Assembly: GCF_034259325.1 (NCBI RefSeq)
Contig: NZ_JAXIVS010000001.1
Span: 868,001-932,000, forward strand
Length of the DNA stretch: 64,000 bases
Source: Hyalangium ruber
GTDB taxonomy: Bacteria > Myxococcota > Myxococcia > Myxococcales > Myxococcaceae
Reading direction: 5' to 3'
Shown here piece after piece: positions 17,199 through 24,832 of this stretch (positions within the stretch are counted from its first letter, which is position 1; every line of letters starts with the position of its first letter). The position numbers were made by a program, and so were the translations under genes. The notes under the pieces are model-generated. The model made no database searches. It was not told the DNA's origin and worked only from the letters and a program-made list of their open reading frames with translations.

Positions 17199-18553
17199 TG
17201 CGCAGGTTCTTCTCCCAGACGGCCCGTCGCCGGCCCGCTCCCCCGCCCTCCCTGGCGCGGAGGGATCGCCGCGCGCGGGGCGTGGCGCTCATCATCGCGG
17301 TCATCTCCATCACCCTGCTCACGGTGGTGGCCACCGAGTTCGCCTACAACACGCGGGTGGACCTGCAGCTGGCGGCCAACCAGCGCGACGAGGTGCGGGC
17401 CTTCTACATGGCGCGCTCCGGCATCGGCCTGGGGCGCCTGCTGCTGCGCTTCCAGAAGCAGGTGGACAACACGCCCATCCCCAACCTGGCCGGCATGATG
17501 AATCAGTTCATGGGCGGCGGAGCGGGGGCGGCTCCCGGCGCCCAGCAGCCGGCCTCCACGCTCAACATCCAGCTCTGGAAGCTGGCGCGCGTGGACTGCC
17601 ACATGCTCAAGGGGCTGGTGAACAGCGACGCGAGCGCCAAGGAGGAGGAGCCGGCTCAGGCGCAGGACTCCAACTTCACCATGGAGGAGGGCGAGACGCC
17701 GGTGCTGTCGGACCAGCCGATGAAGCGCTCCTTCGGCGGCTTCGAGGGCTGCTTCCTGGCCACCATCACGGATGAGGAGGAGAAGCTCAACATCCACCGG
17801 CTCTCCGCGCTGGCCACGGACGCGCTGCCCACCGCGGCGCGCTTGATGGACCTGTTCGGCGACAAGCGCTTCGAGTTCATCTTCAACCGCGACGACGCCA
17901 ACCGCATCCGCGTCACCCCGCAGGAAGTGGTCATCGCCCTGAAGGACTGGGTGGACGAGGACGAGACGCAGTCGGCCATCAACCTGGCGGACCCCGTCAA
18001 CCCGTTCGCCTCCGGCTTCTCGGACGAGGGCGGCCACTACGACCGCTTCGACCCGCGCTACGACGCGAAGAACGCGCGCTTCGACAGCCTGGACGAGCTG
18101 TACCGGGTCCACGGCGTGACGGACCAGTTCATGGCCGCCTTCCGGGACCGGCTCACCGTCTACCCGGACGTGAACTCACGGCCCAACGTCAACACGGACG
18201 ATCCGATGATGATGTTCATGGCCGTGCTGTCCGTGGCGGACCCAGCGCGTCCGGACCCGCGGCTGCAGGATCCCGTGTTCATGCAGGAGCTCATCACCCG
18301 CATCCGCTCCGCGCGCATGTTCAGCTTTCTGGGCATGAGCGTTCAGGACTTCGTCGCCGTCGTCGAGTCCGCGGGCGTCGCCATCAACCCGGCGATCAAG
18401 GCCAACGCGGCCACCAACCGGCTCGTGGGTGACAAGAGCCAGACCTTCACCATCAAGTCCGTGGGTGAGGCGGGCAGCGTCCAGAAGACGATCACCGCCG
18501 TGGTCAAGCTGGACGATCAGCTCGGCCGCATCCTGTATTGGAGAGAGGAATAA
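17198..18553 (+). CDS. gspK: Minor pseudopilin GspK
   Basis: The protein has 451 residues; ATG 17198 shares one base with the gspJ stop (TGATG). After a long basic leader comes the pilin helix RGVALIIAVISITLLTVV, which as usual for GspK lacks the canonical +5 Glu. The large alpha-helical insertion characteristic of GspK follows (VIALKDWVDEDET, RFDSLDELYRVHGVT). GspK caps the pseudopilus tip. A Gly/Ala-rich loop near residue 105 is an extra relative to enterobacterial proteins. Confidence 0.92.
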   Translation: MRRFFSQTARRRPAPPPSLARRDRRARGVALIIAVISITLLTVVATEFAYNTRVDLQLAANQRDEVRAFYMARSGIGLGRLLLRFQKQVDNTPIPNLAGMMNQFMGGGAGAAPGAQQPASTLNIQLWKLARVDCHMLKGLVNSDASAKEEEPAQAQDSNFTMEEGETPVLSDQPMKRSFGGFEGCFLATITDEEEKLNIHRLSALATDALPTAARLMDLFGDKRFEFIFNRDDANRIRVTPQEVVIALKDWVDEDETQSAINLADPVNPFASGFSDEGGHYDRFDPRYDAKNARFDSLDELYRVHGVTDQFMAAFRDRLTVYPDVNSRPNVNTDDPMMMFMAVLSVADPARPDPRLQDPVFMQELITRIRSARMFSFLGMSVQDFVAVVESAGVAINPAIKANAATNRLVGDKSQTFTIKSVGEAGSVQKTITAVVKLDDQLGRILYWREE

Positions 18554-18554
18554 C

Positions 18555-20147
18555 ATGGCCCGCATTCTTGGCCTCGACCTGGGCAGCTACTCCGTCAAGG
18601 GAGTGCTCTTCGAGTCGAACATCCGGGGCTACACCACCAAGGCCTACGCCGAGGTGCGCCGGGGCGAGGGCGATCGCACCGAGAGCCTGCGCAACGCCGT
18701 GCGCGAGCTGCTCACCCAGCACCCGCTCCAGGCCGACCAGGTCGTCGTCGCCCTGCCCGGCCCGGCGCTGATCACGCACAGCTTCACGATGCCCTTCGTC
18801 GATCCGAAGCGCATCGAGGCCGCCCTGCCCTTCGAGGTGGAGAGCCAGCTGCCCTTCGACCTGTCCGAGGTGGTCTTCGACTACCAGGTGGTGGGGCAGA
18901 AGCCGAAGGTGAGCAGCGATCTGCTGGTGGGCGTGGTGCGCAAGGAGGAGCTGCGCTGGCTGGTGGACCTCCTGTCCGAGCTGAACCTGGAGCCGCGCGT
19001 CATCACCCACCCGGGCGTGACGTACCAGAACCTCTTCCTGCAGACGCCCGCCGTCTTCGAGGGGCTGGAGGCCATGGCGGCGGTGGCGGTGGTGGACATC
19101 GGCCACGAGCGCACCTCGGTGGCCATTGGCCGACCGGGCGTGGGCGTGGAGTTCGCGCGCACCTTCGCCGGAGGCGGCAAGGATCTGAGCAAGGCGTTGT
19201 CCACCGAGTTCCAGACGCCGCTGCCGGAGGCGCACCACTGGAAGGAGACGTACGGGGCGCTGGCCAGCGTGGCCGCCTCGCAGGGGCCGGACGCCGAGCG
19301 CGCCGCCGCCGCCTTCGTGCGCGGCCTGCAGCCAGTGCTGCGCGAGCTGCGCCCCACCTTCAAGTCCTTCACCGCCCGCACGCGCCGGCAGGTGGGCGCC
19401 GTGGTGCTGTGCGGCGGCACCGCGCGCCTCAAGGGCATCGCCGAGCAGCTCGAGCGAGACCTGCACATGCCCGCGCGAGTGCTGGCGCTGCCGGTCGAGG
19501 CCGCCTCCACCCTGCCCTCGGAGTCGCAACCCTCGGCGGTCCAGGCGTACTCGCTGGCGCTGCGGGGCCAGGCCTCGGGCGCCAAGGCCCCGCGCTTCAA
19601 CCTGCGCCGGGGTGAGTTCGGCTTCAAGGGCGACTACGACTACGTGAAGGACAAGGTGGGGCTGCTGGCCGCCTTCGCCGCCACGCTCGTGTTGCTGCTG
19701 GTGGCCGGTGGCGTGGTGCGCAACTCGGTGCTCGCCCGCCGGGAGACGCAGGTGGACCAGGTGCTGTGCAAGACGACCGAGCGCATCCTCGGCTCGTGTG
19801 AGAAGGACTTCGACCGCGCCATCAACATGCTGCGCGGTGTGGAGAGCCCCGCCGCCGCCCTGCCCAAGAACTCGGCCGTCAACCTGCTGGCGGAAGTCAC
19901 GCAGCGCATCCCCGCCGACGTGCCGGTGAAGCTGGACCGCATCCAGATCGATCTGGAGCGCGTCATCCTCCAGGGAGAGACGAAGAGCTCCAAGGAGATC
20001 GACACGCTGACGCAGGCCATCAAGGGCCACCGCTGCTTCAAGGAAGTCAACCAGGGCAAGGTGGAGCGGACGCGCGACGGACAGAACGTCACCTTCCGCC
20101 TGGACATCCAGGTGAACTGCCCCGAGCAGACTGGCGCGGAGACCTAG
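18555..20147 (+). CDS. gspL: Type II secretion protein GspL (PilM/PilN-like fusion)
   Basis: The protein has 530 residues from ATG 18555. The N-terminal 350 residues are an actin-like ASKHA domain (ILGLDLGSYSVKGVLFE; VVDIGHERTSVAIG; VVLCGGTARLKGIAEQ), which binds the GspE N-terminus. One membrane helix lies at about 366-387, followed by a ferredoxin-like periplasmic domain. The N-terminus is closer to PilM than in enterobacterial GspL, as in other delta-proteobacterial-type systems. It couples the ATPase to the inner-membrane platform together with GspM. Confidence 0.93.
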   Translation: MARILGLDLGSYSVKGVLFESNIRGYTTKAYAEVRRGEGDRTESLRNAVRELLTQHPLQADQVVVALPGPALITHSFTMPFVDPKRIEAALPFEVESQLPFDLSEVVFDYQVVGQKPKVSSDLLVGVVRKEELRWLVDLLSELNLEPRVITHPGVTYQNLFLQTPAVFEGLEAMAAVAVVDIGHERTSVAIGRPGVGVEFARTFAGGGKDLSKALSTEFQTPLPEAHHWKETYGALASVAASQGPDAERAAAAFVRGLQPVLRELRPTFKSFTARTRRQVGAVVLCGGTARLKGIAEQLERDLHMPARVLALPVEAASTLPSESQPSAVQAYSLALRGQASGAKAPRFNLRRGEFGFKGDYDYVKDKVGLLAAFAATLVLLLVAGGVVRNSVLARRETQVDQVLCKTTERILGSCEKDFDRAINMLRGVESPAAALPKNSAVNLLAEVTQRIPADVPVKLDRIQIDLERVILQGETKSSKEIDTLTQAIKGHRCFKEVNQGKVERTRDGQNVTFRLDIQVNCPEQTGAET

Positions 20148-20150
20148 ACC

Positions 20151-20732
20151 ATGAACACCTTTCGCCAACTCTTCACGGATCTGCGCACGCGCTGGGAGCA
20201 GCTCAGCGGCCGCGAGCAGCGGCTGCTCATGGCGGCCGGCGGCGCGGTGATCGCCTTCGCGCTCTTCGTCACCCTGTTCACCTTCACCACCACCGCGGCC
20301 GGCTACCGCAGCCGCACCCAGACGAAGCTGGCGAAGCTGCAAGAGGTGCAGCAGCTGGCCGCCAGCTACAACGAGGCCACGTCGGCGCGGAACTCCATCG
20401 AGCAGCAGCTGTCCAGCAATGACGTGTCGCTGCTCACCTACATCTCGGACAAGGCCACGGCCGCCGGGCTCGAGGTGCCCAACATGACGCCCAAGGGCGA
20501 GGTGGGCATCGGCGACGGGAAGATCATGGAGAGCAGCATGGAGCTGACCTTCACGGACGTGGACCTGCGCAAGCTGACCGAGTTCCTCAAGTCCGTGGAG
20601 AGCGGGCCCGGCATCGTCAAGGTGAAGTACCTGCGCCTGGAGCCGCGCCCGGCCAGCGACACCCTGACGGCGTGGACGACCGTCTCCACCTACAAGCTCA
20701 AGCAATCGCAGGCGCCTTCGGCGCAGCAGTGA
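20151..20732 (+). CDS. gspM: Type II secretion protein GspM
   Basis: A 193-residue bitopic protein that begins three bases after the gspL stop. A cytoplasmic segment (RWEQLSGREQRLL) is typical of GspM/PilO, followed by one membrane helix at about 22-45 and a coiled-coil then ferredoxin-like periplasmic domain ending with VKVKYLRLEPRPAS. GspM stabilises GspL in the platform. The GREQRLL signature and operon position make the call firm. Confidence 0.92.
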   Translation: MNTFRQLFTDLRTRWEQLSGREQRLLMAAGGAVIAFALFVTLFTFTTTAAGYRSRTQTKLAKLQEVQQLAASYNEATSARNSIEQQLSSNDVSLLTYISDKATAAGLEVPNMTPKGEVGIGDGKIMESSMELTFTDVDLRKLTEFLKSVESGPGIVKVKYLRLEPRPASDTLTAWTTVSTYKLKQSQAPSAQQ

Positions 20733-20736
20733 CACC

Positions 20737-21750
20737 ATGGCCACTCAGACCAAGACCTCCGGCTTCAAAGTTGTATTGGGGTACAGCGCCTTCGCGGTGG
20801 TGGCCCTCATCGCCTGCTTCCTGCTGACCTTCCCGTATGGCGCGCTGCGCGCGCGCATCGCCACCGAGGGCCTGAAGGCCGGCTATGTGGTTCGCATCGA
20901 CTCGCTACGGCCTGGCCTCGTCGGGCTGACGGCGCGCAACGTGAAGATCAGCTCGCCGACCGAGCCGCTCAGCGCGGAGACGCGTGCCGCGCTGCTCAGC
21001 GGTGACCCGGACCAGGTGAAGATGATCGGCGCGGCGGAGTTGGGTGAGCCCCTCATCATCGACTCGCTCTTCATCCGCCCCAGCCTCTTCCCCCTGGGCG
21101 CGGCCTTTCACGCCGAGGTGATGGGGGGTGAGCTGAAGGGCGTCTCCGGCGGGCTGAAGACCCAGCAGCTCCAGGTGCGCCTGGACGGCCTGGACCCCTC
21201 GAAGGGCAACCTCAAGGGCTTCAGCGGGCTGGACCTGGAGGGCCGCCTGAGCGGCGTCATCAACCTGACGCTGCCGCCGGGGCCCGCGGGCGCCAACGGC
21301 AAGCCCGGGGAGCCGGACCTGTCGCTGGCCGACGGCGAGTTCTCGCTGGACGGCCAGAACCTGAAGCTCAACGGCAGTGTGCCGGGCGTCGGCGTGGCCG
21401 GCTCGGGCCCCGTCGCCCTGCTCTTCCCGGGCGGCCTGCCCGCCGTGCCGATGGGCGAGGTGCAGGCGCTCATCCGCTTCGACAAGGGCCAGGGCACGGT
21501 GGAGACGCTCCGTACGCGCAGCGACCAGCTGGAGCTTCAGGCCACGGGCACGCTGCGGCTCAAGCAGCGCCTGCAGTACAGCGAGCCGGCCATGGACGTG
21601 CGGCTGCGCGTCGAGCCGGAGCTGGTGAAGAACCTGGGCACCGCCGGGCTGGGCCTCTCCATCCTCCCTCCGGACAAGGACGACCCGAAGTTCCGCGCCG
21701 GGCGCCTGAGCGGCTCGCTGGGCAAGCTCAACTTCCTGCCCAAGCGCTGA
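20737..21750 (+). CDS. gspN: Type II secretion protein GspN
   Basis: A 337-residue protein with one N-terminal membrane helix (FAVVALIACFLLTFPYGALR) and a large beta-rich periplasmic part, as in the GspN family of Myxococcota-type systems (longer than the GspN of enterobacteria). GspN is not found in every type II system and its exact role is unsettled. It closes the operon; only nine bases separate it from the convergent gene that follows, and no terminator hairpin is visible there. Confidence 0.86.
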   Translation: MATQTKTSGFKVVLGYSAFAVVALIACFLLTFPYGALRARIATEGLKAGYVVRIDSLRPGLVGLTARNVKISSPTEPLSAETRAALLSGDPDQVKMIGAAELGEPLIIDSLFIRPSLFPLGAAFHAEVMGGELKGVSGGLKTQQLQVRLDGLDPSKGNLKGFSGLDLEGRLSGVINLTLPPGPAGANGKPGEPDLSLADGEFSLDGQNLKLNGSVPGVGVAGSGPVALLFPGGLPAVPMGEVQALIRFDKGQGTVETLRTRSDQLELQATGTLRLKQRLQYSEPAMDVRLRVEPELVKNLGTAGLGLSILPPDKDDPKFRAGRLSGSLGKLNFLPKR

Positions 21751-21759
21751 GGCCTTCCC

Positions 21760-22194
21760 TCACTGCGGGAGGCCGCAGCGGATCCAGGTGAGGATCGCGG
21801 TCCGCTCCTCGAGCGTCATGGGGACTCCGGAGTCGGGGGGCGGCATGGAGCAGTCGCGCACGTTGGTGCGGATCGTGTCCTGCCAGTCCGCGACGTGTCC
21901 GTAGTCCGCCAGGGACCAGGGCCCTCCCGGGGTGCCGGCGTGGCAGGTGACGCACCGGCGCTCGAAGATCGGCGCCACGTCCGCATAGCGTGGCGCTGGC
22001 TCCGGGCAGCTGGTGGGTGACGGAACGGAGCACGTGGAAGGGTTCTCGTTTCCTGGCCCCGCGTCGGGCACCTGGACTCCCGCATCCGCCTCGCTCCCGG
22101 GAGGAGTCGGCGTCGAGTCGCCACATGCCACCACCAGGAGGCAGCCGCCGAGGGCTGCCCATGAACCCAAGACTCTCTTCGTTCTGTCGCGCAT
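21760..22194 (-). CDS. Lipoprotein with a CxxCH heme-type motif
   Basis: A 144-residue lipoprotein (signal MRDRTKRVLGSWAAL, lipobox VVAC). A Pro/Gly-rich linker leads to a short domain with RRCVTCHAG, a c-type heme attachment motif, and a nearby Met in CSMPPPDSGVPM that could be a second heme ligand. The spacing (PIFERRCVTCH, then LADYGHVADW and LTWIRCGL) matches short exported cytochrome-like proteins common in myxobacteria. Heme binding is predicted, not shown. It converges on gspN and is divergent from the YcnI-like operon. Confidence 0.75.
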   Translation of the reverse strand: MRDRTKRVLGSWAALGGCLLVVACGDSTPTPPGSEADAGVQVPDAGPGNENPSTCSVPSPTSCPEPAPRYADVAPIFERRCVTCHAGTPGGPWSLADYGHVADWQDTIRTNVRDCSMPPPDSGVPMTLEERTAILTWIRCGLPQ

Positions 22195-22268
22195 TTCCGT
22201 CGAGCCTAGGGCAGGCGCGAATCCACCGCGTGCGACAATTTGACTCATTGGCACGTGCGAGCCCGCTC

Positions 22269-22305
22269 GCGATAACCCGGCCTCAATTCGATGAGGGGTT
22301 ATCGC
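22269..22305 (+). promoter_or_regulatory. 10-bp inverted repeat covering the ribosome-binding site of the YcnI-like gene
   Basis: GCGATAACCC (22269-22278) and GGGTTATCGC (22296-22305) are perfect complements separated by 17 bases. The second arm overlaps the GAGGGG ribosome-binding site and ends exactly at the base before ATG 22306. As RNA it would hide the start region; as DNA it could be a repressor operator. Confidence 0.6.
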
Positions 22306-22992
22306 ATGAACAAGACAATCGCAGCGCTGATGATGGGAACGGGACTCTTCCTCGCGCCGGCAATGGCCAGCGCCCACATCTCGGTCTCGGGAACGGGCTT
22401 CGCCAATTCGACGCAGGAGTTCTCCTTCAACGTGGGCCACGGCTGCGCGGGGGCCGACACGTACAGCGTGAAGATGGAGATCCCCGCCGGGGTGACGTCG
22501 GTGCGCCCCATGCAGAGTGATTTTGGCCGGGTCTCGGTCGAGAAGAACGCGGCGGGAGATGTGATCTCCATCACCTGGCAGAAGGCGGACGCGGACGTGT
22601 TCGCCTCGGACATCAGCTATTACAAGCTCGCGGTTCGGCTCAAGGTCCCCAACGCGCCGTTCACCACCGTGTACTTCCCGACCTACCAGACCTGCAAGGC
22701 GGCCGACGGGACGATCTCCACCACCAACTGGGTCGGCACGCCGACGTCCCAGGCCGCGGAGCCCGCGCCCGAGCTCCGCGTGCTGCCGGCGCGCAAGCCG
22801 GGGTGGAACAAGTTCACCGTCCCCATGGCTATCTCCGACCTGAGCGTTTATTTCAGCGACGCGCAGATCGTGTGGAAGGGGACCGCGGCCTACAGCGCCA
22901 ACCCGGCCACCGCGGAGCTGGCGACGGCGACCTCGGGCGTCACCGCGCTCACCTCGCTGCAGGCCAATGACGAGATCTGGGTGAAGTACTGA
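22306..22992 (+). CDS. YcnI/DUF1775-type exported copper-binding protein
   Basis: The protein has 228 residues from ATG 22306, chosen over an ATG five codons earlier because GAGGGG is well spaced for it. A signal peptide should be cut after ASA, leaving His24 as the mature N-terminus (HISVSG). In characterised YcnI proteins an N-terminal His helps bind Cu(II). The DUF1775 signature GHGCAGADTYSVKMEIPAGV and a Trp-containing strand (ISITWQKADAD) are present. Unlike most members it has no C-terminal membrane helix and no CopC/CopD gene beside it. It heads a four-gene operon of exported proteins. Confidence 0.85.
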   Translation: MNKTIAALMMGTGLFLAPAMASAHISVSGTGFANSTQEFSFNVGHGCAGADTYSVKMEIPAGVTSVRPMQSDFGRVSVEKNAAGDVISITWQKADADVFASDISYYKLAVRLKVPNAPFTTVYFPTYQTCKAADGTISTTNWVGTPTSQAAEPAPELRVLPARKPGWNKFTVPMAISDLSVYFSDAQIVWKGTAAYSANPATAELATATSGVTALTSLQANDEIWVKY

Positions 22993-23195
22993 TGCGGCGC
23001 GCTCGAATGAAGGCTCGGTGGCTGTGGCTGCTCGTTCCGCTGATGGCGGCCTCGTGCTCGGACGACCCGGAACCTCCCAAGGAGGAGGAAGAGAAGCCGG
23101 GCTTGAGCGCATGCCTCGACCAACCCAACGCGCTGGCGCGGCCGCCTTCGGGGCAGTTGCCCTGCGAGCTGCTGCCTCCCGGCTTCTCGAAGTAA
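22992..23195 (+). CDS. Small Cys-containing lipoprotein
   Basis: The frame opens at ATG 22992, overlapping the previous stop by one base (TGATG); a second ATG at 23007 would give a cleaner signal peptide. The product of 62-67 residues has a lipobox MAASC, an acidic Glu-rich linker (PPKEEEEKP) and two Cys in the mature domain (SACLDQPN, LPCELLPPG). No family is recognised. Small size, lipid anchor and place in the operon suggest an accessory to the YcnI-like protein or the outer-membrane protein that follows. Confidence 0.68.
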   Translation: MRRARMKARWLWLLVPLMAASCSDDPEPPKEEEEKPGLSACLDQPNALARPPSGQLPCELLPPGFSK

Positions 23196-23205
23196 GACCG
23201 CTGGA

Positions 23206-24096
23206 ATGGTGAAGACCTGTACGGCCGCCCTCGCGGCGGCCCTGCTCCTCGTGGCACCGGCGGCCTTCGCCTGTGCCACGTGTGCCTGCGGGGATCCAAC
23301 GCTCACCTCCATGGGCACCGAGCAGCCCTTCGCCGGCCGTCTGCGGCTGGCGGCCACGATGCGAGCCTGGGGGATGACAACGGGAGATGCCACCCTGGAC
23401 GCGGTCACCCTGCGTGAGCTGCGCATGGATGTGGCGGCCTCCTACGCGCCCCTGCGGTGGCTGTTCCTGTCCGCCACGCTCCCGCTGCAGGCCCGTGGGG
23501 TGCGGAACGTGAGCCTGGCGAGCGAACGCTCTTGGGGGCCCGGCGACCTGGAGGTCAGCGCCAAGGCCTTTGTCTTCCGAGATCGGGAGTTCTCGCCGGA
23601 TCACCTCATCGCCATATTGGTGGGCGCCGAGCTGCCAACCTCGCCCACGGTGCATGACGCGGAGGGCCGCCCCCTCTCGCTCGATGCCCAGCTCGGCACT
23701 GGCTCTTGGGATCCGTTCGCGGGGCTGGCCTACACGATGTTCCGGGGCGAGTGGTCCTTCATCGCCAGCGCGACGGGCTACCTGCCGACCCGGGGCCGCA
23801 TGGGCTTCCGCGGGGGAGCGTCCCTGCGGAGCACGCTGGCGGCGCAGTACCAGCCCACGCCCCGCTGGGCTTTGCGCCTGGCGGCGGACACCCGCCTGGA
23901 GGCGGCCAGCGACCTCCTGGGCGTACCGGATCCCGCCGGAAAAGGCTTCATCGGCTTCCTCTCCCCCGACGTGCTCTACAGCCCCACCACGGATGTCGTC
24001 GTCCAGCTTGGGGTGCGTGCGCCAATCCTCAACCTGCTGAGCGGCCCCGTGCGGCAGACACCCATCCTCCAAGCCGCCGTGGCCTACGACTTATGA
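23206..24096 (+). CDS. Outer-membrane beta-barrel protein with N-terminal CATCACGD motif
   Basis: A 296-residue exported protein. The signal peptide ends near FACATC; the mature N-terminus therefore carries CATCACGDPTLT, a Cys triad likely to bind metal. The remainder is a run of amphipathic beta-strands with Trp/Phe/Tyr turns and ends in an aromatic-free but hydrophobic VAYDL, compatible with an outer-membrane barrel of about 12 strands. The family is not known to me by name. Its place after YcnI-like and small lipoprotein genes suggests metal passage or sensing at the outer membrane. Confidence 0.72.
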   Translation: MVKTCTAALAAALLLVAPAAFACATCACGDPTLTSMGTEQPFAGRLRLAATMRAWGMTTGDATLDAVTLRELRMDVAASYAPLRWLFLSATLPLQARGVRNVSLASERSWGPGDLEVSAKAFVFRDREFSPDHLIAILVGAELPTSPTVHDAEGRPLSLDAQLGTGSWDPFAGLAYTMFRGEWSFIASATGYLPTRGRMGFRGGASLRSTLAAQYQPTPRWALRLAADTRLEAASDLLGVPDPAGKGFIGFLSPDVLYSPTTDVVVQLGVRAPILNLLSGPVRQTPILQAAVAYDL

Positions 24097-24818
24097 AGAC
24101 AGCGATCCTGCCCACCCTGCTCTTGCTCCCTGCCCTCATCGGGTGCGGCTCGCGCGAGGAAGGCCTGCGCCTGCACCTGGGGCTCGCCTTCCACGCGGAG
24201 CAAGGAGCGTGGGGAGAGAGCTCCTCGCGCCAGTTCACCAACGATCGCGGGGAGCACATCACCCTGAGCCGCGCGTACCTCACCGTGAGCAGCGTGGAGA
24301 TCATCCCCTGCCCGACGCTGAGCGCATGGCGCTGGTTGCGCCAGCTCTCTCCGGTGGGAACGGCCCATGCCCACTCCGAGTCCCATCCCAGGCGCCTGGG
24401 GACGCCCCATGTCATCAGCCTGGAGCGGCCCGACGGAGAGGCGCTGGCCCTGGGCACCCTGCACCCGCCGCCCGCCGCCTACTGCCGCGCGCGACTGGTA
24501 CTCGGGCCGGCGGACGCGGATGCGGAGGGCGAGCCCATCCAGCTGGGCATGGAGGGGAAGACCCTGCGGCTGGAGGGCACCGTCGTCCCCGCCAGCGGTG
24601 GGCCCGCGCAGGCCTTCACGCTGGAGAGCGCCGCGGTCGCCAATGCCGAGGTGCCGCTCGAGGCGCTCAGCCTCACTCAAGAAGCGCCCGAGGCACACCA
24701 GCTCCTCACCCTGGCCTATGACCGTTGGCTGGATGGAGTCTCACCCCTGGATCCCGAAGCCGCGACCCAGGCGGTGCGCAATGCCGCCGCCTCCGTCACG
24801 ATGGCTCCCTCGCCCTGA
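24093..24818 (+). CDS. Lipoprotein of a putative metal-handling operon
   Basis: A 241-residue lipoprotein (signal MKTAILPTLLLLPAL, lipobox LIGC) starting at ATG 24093 and overlapping the barrel gene by four bases. A His-rich loop AHAHSESHP lies near residue 95. The beta-rich layout (LHLGLAFHAEQ; LSRAYLTVSSVEIIPCP) is reminiscent of periplasmic MbnP-like copper proteins, but I cannot confirm membership. It is the last gene of the operon and converges on the histidine kinase at 24833. Role is inferred from context only. Confidence 0.7.
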   Translation: MKTAILPTLLLLPALIGCGSREEGLRLHLGLAFHAEQGAWGESSSRQFTNDRGEHITLSRAYLTVSSVEIIPCPTLSAWRWLRQLSPVGTAHAHSESHPRRLGTPHVISLERPDGEALALGTLHPPPAAYCRARLVLGPADADAEGEPIQLGMEGKTLRLEGTVVPASGGPAQAFTLESAAVANAEVPLEALSLTQEAPEAHQLLTLAYDRWLDGVSPLDPEAATQAVRNAAASVTMAPSP

Positions 24819-24832
24819 GATTGCCCTCCGGG

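Noticed and set aside
22249-22263. TGGCAC with a downstream GC, resembling a sigma-54 promoter for the YcnI-like gene
   Set aside because: GG to GC spacing is nine bases instead of ten and the -12 element reads AGCC rather than TTGC.
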